Origin: Sphingobium sp.
GTDB lineage: Bacteria > Pseudomonadota > Alphaproteobacteria > Sphingomonadales > Sphingomonadaceae
Reading direction: 5' to 3'
DNA: 64,000 nt
Assembly: GCA_003248935.1 (NCBI GenBank)
Contig: QFQF01000017.1
Span: forward strand, 1 to 64,000
This document shows positions 61,437-64,000 of the stretch, in pieces; position 1 is the stretch's first letter, and each line of letters begins with the position of its first letter. The position numbers were made by a program, and so were the translations under genes. The notes under the pieces are model-generated. The model was not told where the DNA came from. It ran no database searches and was given only the letters and a program-made list of their open reading frames with translations.

Positions 61437-62234
61437 CTATTGCTCCGGAAAGAGCGGCGGCCGCTTTTCCAGCACCGCGCGCACGCCCTCGCTGTGGGCC
61501 GGATGCGCATGTGCCATCGCCTGCGCCATCGCCGCCATTTCCAGCGCCTGCGGATAGGTCGAGGTCTGCCCCTCGCGCAGCAGGGTCTTGGTAAGGCGCA
61601 GGGCATGGGACGGCATGGCGGCGATCCGCGCGGCCAGTGCCCGCGCCTCGTCCATCAGGGCGTCATGCGGCACGACGCGGCTGACCATGCCCCATGCCGC
61701 CGCCGTCTGCGCATCGATCATGTCGCCGGAATAGAGCAGTTCCGCCGCCCGGCTCATGCCGATGATGCGCGGCAGCAGCCAGCTTCCCCCGTCGCCGGGC
61801 ACCAGCCCGATCTTCAGGAAGGTTACGCCGAACCGCGCGCGGTCGGACGCAATGCGGATATCGGCCATGCAGCTGATGTCGCAGCCAAGGCCCGCCGCCG
61901 GGCCGTTGACGGCGGCGATCAGGGGGATTTCCAGCCCGTGGAACGCACGGGCGATGCGGTGCACGTCGGACCGGTAATGGTCCCGCACCTTCATCGCCGG
62001 GGCCATGAACGGCCCGTCCGGGTCCTCCATCGCGTTGAGGTCGCCCCCGGCGGAGAATGCGCGCCCGGCGCCGGTCAGTATCGCGCAGCGGATGCCATGG
62101 TCGGCGTTCAGCCGGTCGCAGGCCGCCTCCGCCAGATCGCCGTCGCCCGCAAGGCCGAGCGCATTGAGCCGGTCCGGCCGGTTCAGCGTCAGCACGGCGA
62201 CCGGGCCGTCCACCTCCACGGTGATCAGCGTCAT
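61437..62234 (-). CDS. enoyl-CoA hydratase/isomerase family protein
   Basis: The product is 265 residues of the crotonase fold. The oxyanion-hole and active-site motif is FSAGGDLNAMEDPDGP, then LIAAVNGPAAGLGCDISCMADIRIASDRARFGVTFLKIGLVPGDGGSWLLPRIIG. Catalytic acids lie in the GLVPGDGG segment. It probably acts in fatty- or aromatic-acid beta-oxidation, but crotonases vary widely. It converges on the sugar dehydrogenase gene with 21 bases between the stops. Confidence 0.9.
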   Translation of the reverse strand: MTLITVEVDGPVAVLTLNRPDRLNALGLAGDGDLAEAACDRLNADHGIRCAILTGAGRAFSAGGDLNAMEDPDGPFMAPAMKVRDHYRSDVHRIARAFHGLEIPLIAAVNGPAAGLGCDISCMADIRIASDRARFGVTFLKIGLVPGDGGSWLLPRIIGMSRAAELLYSGDMIDAQTAAAWGMVSRVVPHDALMDEARALAARIAAMPSHALRLTKTLLREGQTSTYPQALEMAAMAQAMAHAHPAHSEGVRAVLEKRPPLFPEQ

Positions 62235-62253
62235 ATCCTGTTCCCCCTTGGCT

Positions 62254-63264
62254 TTATCGTATCACGCGCTCGGCAACCACGCGATGCGCGAGCGGCCGCC
62301 CGGCCTCCGCATCGGCGATGCTCTGCAACGTCGTCCCGGCGATGGCCGCCAGCGCCTCTTCCGTCAGGAACGCCTGATGCCCCGTCACCAGCACGTTGGG
62401 AAAGGTCAGCAGCCGCTGGAACACGTCGTCCTGCACGATCTCGTTCGACAGGTCGGTAAAGAACAGGTCCGCCTCCTGCTCGTAGACGTCGAGCGCGACG
62501 CCGCCGATCCGTCCAGACTTCAGCGCCTCGATCAGCGCGACCGTGTCGATCAGCGCACCCCGGCTGGTGTTGACGAGGATCAGCCCCTCGCGCGCTCCGG
62601 CCAGCGCCGCCGCGTCGATCAGGTGCCGGGTATCGGGCGTCAGCGGACAGTGCAGCGTCACGACATCGCTCTCGCGCAGCAGGGTCGCCCGGTCGACATA
62701 GCGCACGCCCAGCGCGACCAGTTCGGCGTCCTCCGCCACGTCGCTCGCCAGCACGTCGCAGCCGAAGCCCGCCCGGAACGTGCGGGCGACCAGCGCGCCG
62801 ATCTTGCCCGTGCCGACGACACCGATCGTACGGCCGGCGAGGTTGCGGCCGACAAGGCCGTCGAGCGCGAAATTATTCTCCCGCGCCCGTGCCCAGCCGC
62901 GATGGATGCGCCGGTCGAGCGTCAGCAGCATGCCGACGGTGAACTCAGCCACCGCATGCGGCGAGTAGGCGGGCACGCGCACCACCGCGATGCCCAGCGC
63001 CTCCGCCGCCGTCAGGTCGACATTGTTGAACCCCGCGCAGCGCAGCGCCACAACGCCGACGCCCAGCTCCGCCAGCCGCGCCAGCACCGGCGCATCCGCG
63101 CGGTCGTTGACAAAGATGCACGCGGCGCCGCATCCGCTCGCCAGTTGCACCGTGTCGGGGTCGAGCCGCGGCTCCAGGAACAGCAGGTCGTGCCCGAACG
63201 CCGCGTTCGCGGCCGTCAGGAACTGGCGATCGTAGGATTTGGAACCGAATACCGCGATGCGCAT
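62254..63264 (-). CDS. D-2-hydroxyacid dehydrogenase (D-lactate dehydrogenase-like)
   Basis: The product is 336 residues. The catalytic domain begins MRIAVFGSKSYDRQFLTAAN. Nucleotide binding is at IGVVGTGKIGALVARTFRAGFGCDVLASD. The catalytic Arg is in VNTSRGALIDT, and the His in VTGHQAFLTEEAL. KSYDRQFL and SNEIVQDDVFQRLLTFPNVL are the pattern of the fermentative LdhA subgroup. The cytosolic reaction would be pyruvate to D-lactate, or another 2-keto acid reduction. It is followed by the enoyl-CoA hydratase gene after 19 bases, perhaps in one operon. Confidence 0.9.
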   Translation of the reverse strand: MRIAVFGSKSYDRQFLTAANAAFGHDLLFLEPRLDPDTVQLASGCGAACIFVNDRADAPVLARLAELGVGVVALRCAGFNNVDLTAAEALGIAVVRVPAYSPHAVAEFTVGMLLTLDRRIHRGWARARENNFALDGLVGRNLAGRTIGVVGTGKIGALVARTFRAGFGCDVLASDVAEDAELVALGVRYVDRATLLRESDVVTLHCPLTPDTRHLIDAAALAGAREGLILVNTSRGALIDTVALIEALKSGRIGGVALDVYEQEADLFFTDLSNEIVQDDVFQRLLTFPNVLVTGHQAFLTEEALAAIAGTTLQSIADAEAGRPLAHRVVAERVIR

Positions 63265-63324
63265 CGGGCCATGTGGACCGGGGTCACCGGCCGGGTCAAC
63301 CCGCCCGCCCTTCTTCCGCCCGCA

Positions 63325-64000
63325 TCAGCGGCAGGCACGCCAGCCCAGCGCGCCCCGCTTCGCCTGATCGAGGTGGAAATGGTCGCGATGCGCGGCGTTG
63401 TAATCGGGCGAGAGCACGGTCGAGAACAGGTCGCAGGCGCCGTCGCGCACCGCGCGCAGGAACCGCGCGTCCTTCCCCTCCCCGCCTTTCCTCCAGTCGC
63501 CCGCGACGGTGATGCGCCGCCCGTCCGCCAGCACGAACCCGGCGACGTCGATCGCTTCGGCACGCGCATGCTCGCTGAACGCGCCCTTCGACCGGCCATA
63601 CATCCGGCGACAGGAATAGCTGCCCAAATGGGTGATGCGCGTGACGGATGTGCCCAGTATCCGCTCTGCCGCGGGCTGCACCACCTGCCACTCCCACAGC
63701 TTCAGCGCGGCGACGACGGCGCAGGCGGGCGCGACCGTCGCGGGCGAGAGGGCAATGGCGCCGCGCTCGGGCTCCAGGCGCAGCGTCCCTGTATAGGCGC
63801 ACTGCCCCGCGCCGCCCGGCGCCATCGGCGTGTAGCGCACCCCTGCCTGATCGAGCAGGGCGCGGCACTGCGCCGGGTTCTGCCGCAACCCCGCAAGCTT
63901 GCGCCCCGTGAACGCGCCGATCGGCCGGGACAGGTCGAGCGGCGTCCACGGCAAATCCTGCGGCCGCCCGCGCAGCAACGCATAGGCGACCAGCAGCGCG
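63325..64000 (-). CDS. extensin-like family protein, N-terminus outside the window
   Basis: The visible part is 225 codons, and the frame stays open to the window edge, where ALLVAYALLRG looks like the end of a TM segment. DLPWTPLDLSRPIGAFTGRKLAGLRQNPAQCRALLDQAGVRYTPM starts the Extensin-like_C domain. Its conserved core follows: SVTRITHLGSYSCRRMYGRSKGAFSEHARAEAIDVAGFVL, and at the end LSPDYNAAHRDHFHLDQA. The final His motif resembles D,D-peptidase-type Zn sites, so it may be an envelope peptidase-like protein. A TTG near 63978 is a less likely start. Confidence 0.85.
   Translation of the reverse strand, partial: ALLVAYALLRGRPQDLPWTPLDLSRPIGAFTGRKLAGLRQNPAQCRALLDQAGVRYTPMAPGGAGQCAYTGTLRLEPERGAIALSPATVAPACAVVAALKLWEWQVVQPAAERILGTSVTRITHLGSYSCRRMYGRSKGAFSEHARAEAIDVAGFVLADGRRITVAGDWRKGGEGKDARFLRAVRDGACDLFSTVLSPDYNAAHRDHFHLDQAKRGALGWRACR

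Overview
The window is high-GC alphaproteobacterial chromosome, most probably from a Sphingomonas-like member of the Sphingomonadaceae. Pointers are a close relative of the Sphingomonas alkaline phosphatase PhoK/SPAP, a two-gene MetH under a SahR-type regulator, the divergent ilvE/marR pair, and PQQ-type sugar dehydrogenases beside small lipoproteins. No rRNA, CRISPR array or complete prophage is visible.

Layout. 1-1934 is accessory DNA: the 5' part of an IS3-family element running off the window edge, then a lower-GC stretch with one orphan gene, ending at the 3' end of tRNA-Gln(TTG). 2095-9036 holds an OmpR-type two-component pair, an intradiol-dioxygenase lipoprotein, ilvE/marR, and an XRE-cupin regulator divergent from an EamA exporter. 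9037-14425 holds proC, a YbjN protein, ubiK, tspO, tlyA and a DsbD-like reductase. 14522-18334 holds the phosphatase, a beta-helix protein and a di-haem peroxidase. 18352-24191 is the methionine-cycle operon sahR-metF-metH(N)-metH(C), with a perfect palindromic operator just upstream of sahR. 24416-32464 holds small envelope proteins, rpmB, tadA, a GT-C-like membrane protein beside gtrA, and a LytS/LytTR pair. 32545-44548 holds an HxlR regulator, the bifunctional (p)ppGpp enzyme, two YdcH proteins, a PQQ-type dehydrogenase, ligA, recN and bamD. 44616-47182 holds a HisKA_2 kinase, a winged-helix protein and a solo LuxR. 47347-59947 is the minus-strand translation/RNA cluster rimP-nusA-ylxR-infB-rbfA-[hydrolase-tdk-DUF6491-GNAT]-truB-rpsO-pnp. 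60264-64000 holds a second PQQ sugar dehydrogenase, an enoyl-CoA hydratase, a D-2-hydroxyacid dehydrogenase and an extensin-like protein.

The most unusual signal is a family of paired inverted palindromes (REP/BIME-like, about 130 bp). Two copies are intergenic, at 20965-21096 and 36162-36288. A third, at 50599-50726, lies inside truB and is read through in frame as about 43 extra residues. A second dispersed palindrome family and several simple perfect palindromes also sit between genes. Other points of note are an Ala-rich lipoprotein with a nearly perfect helical stripe of Asn/Asp, a TIGR02117-type gene with no canonical start codon, a tandem 15-mer upstream of rimP, and a double GACATGTC palindrome beside the LuxR gene.
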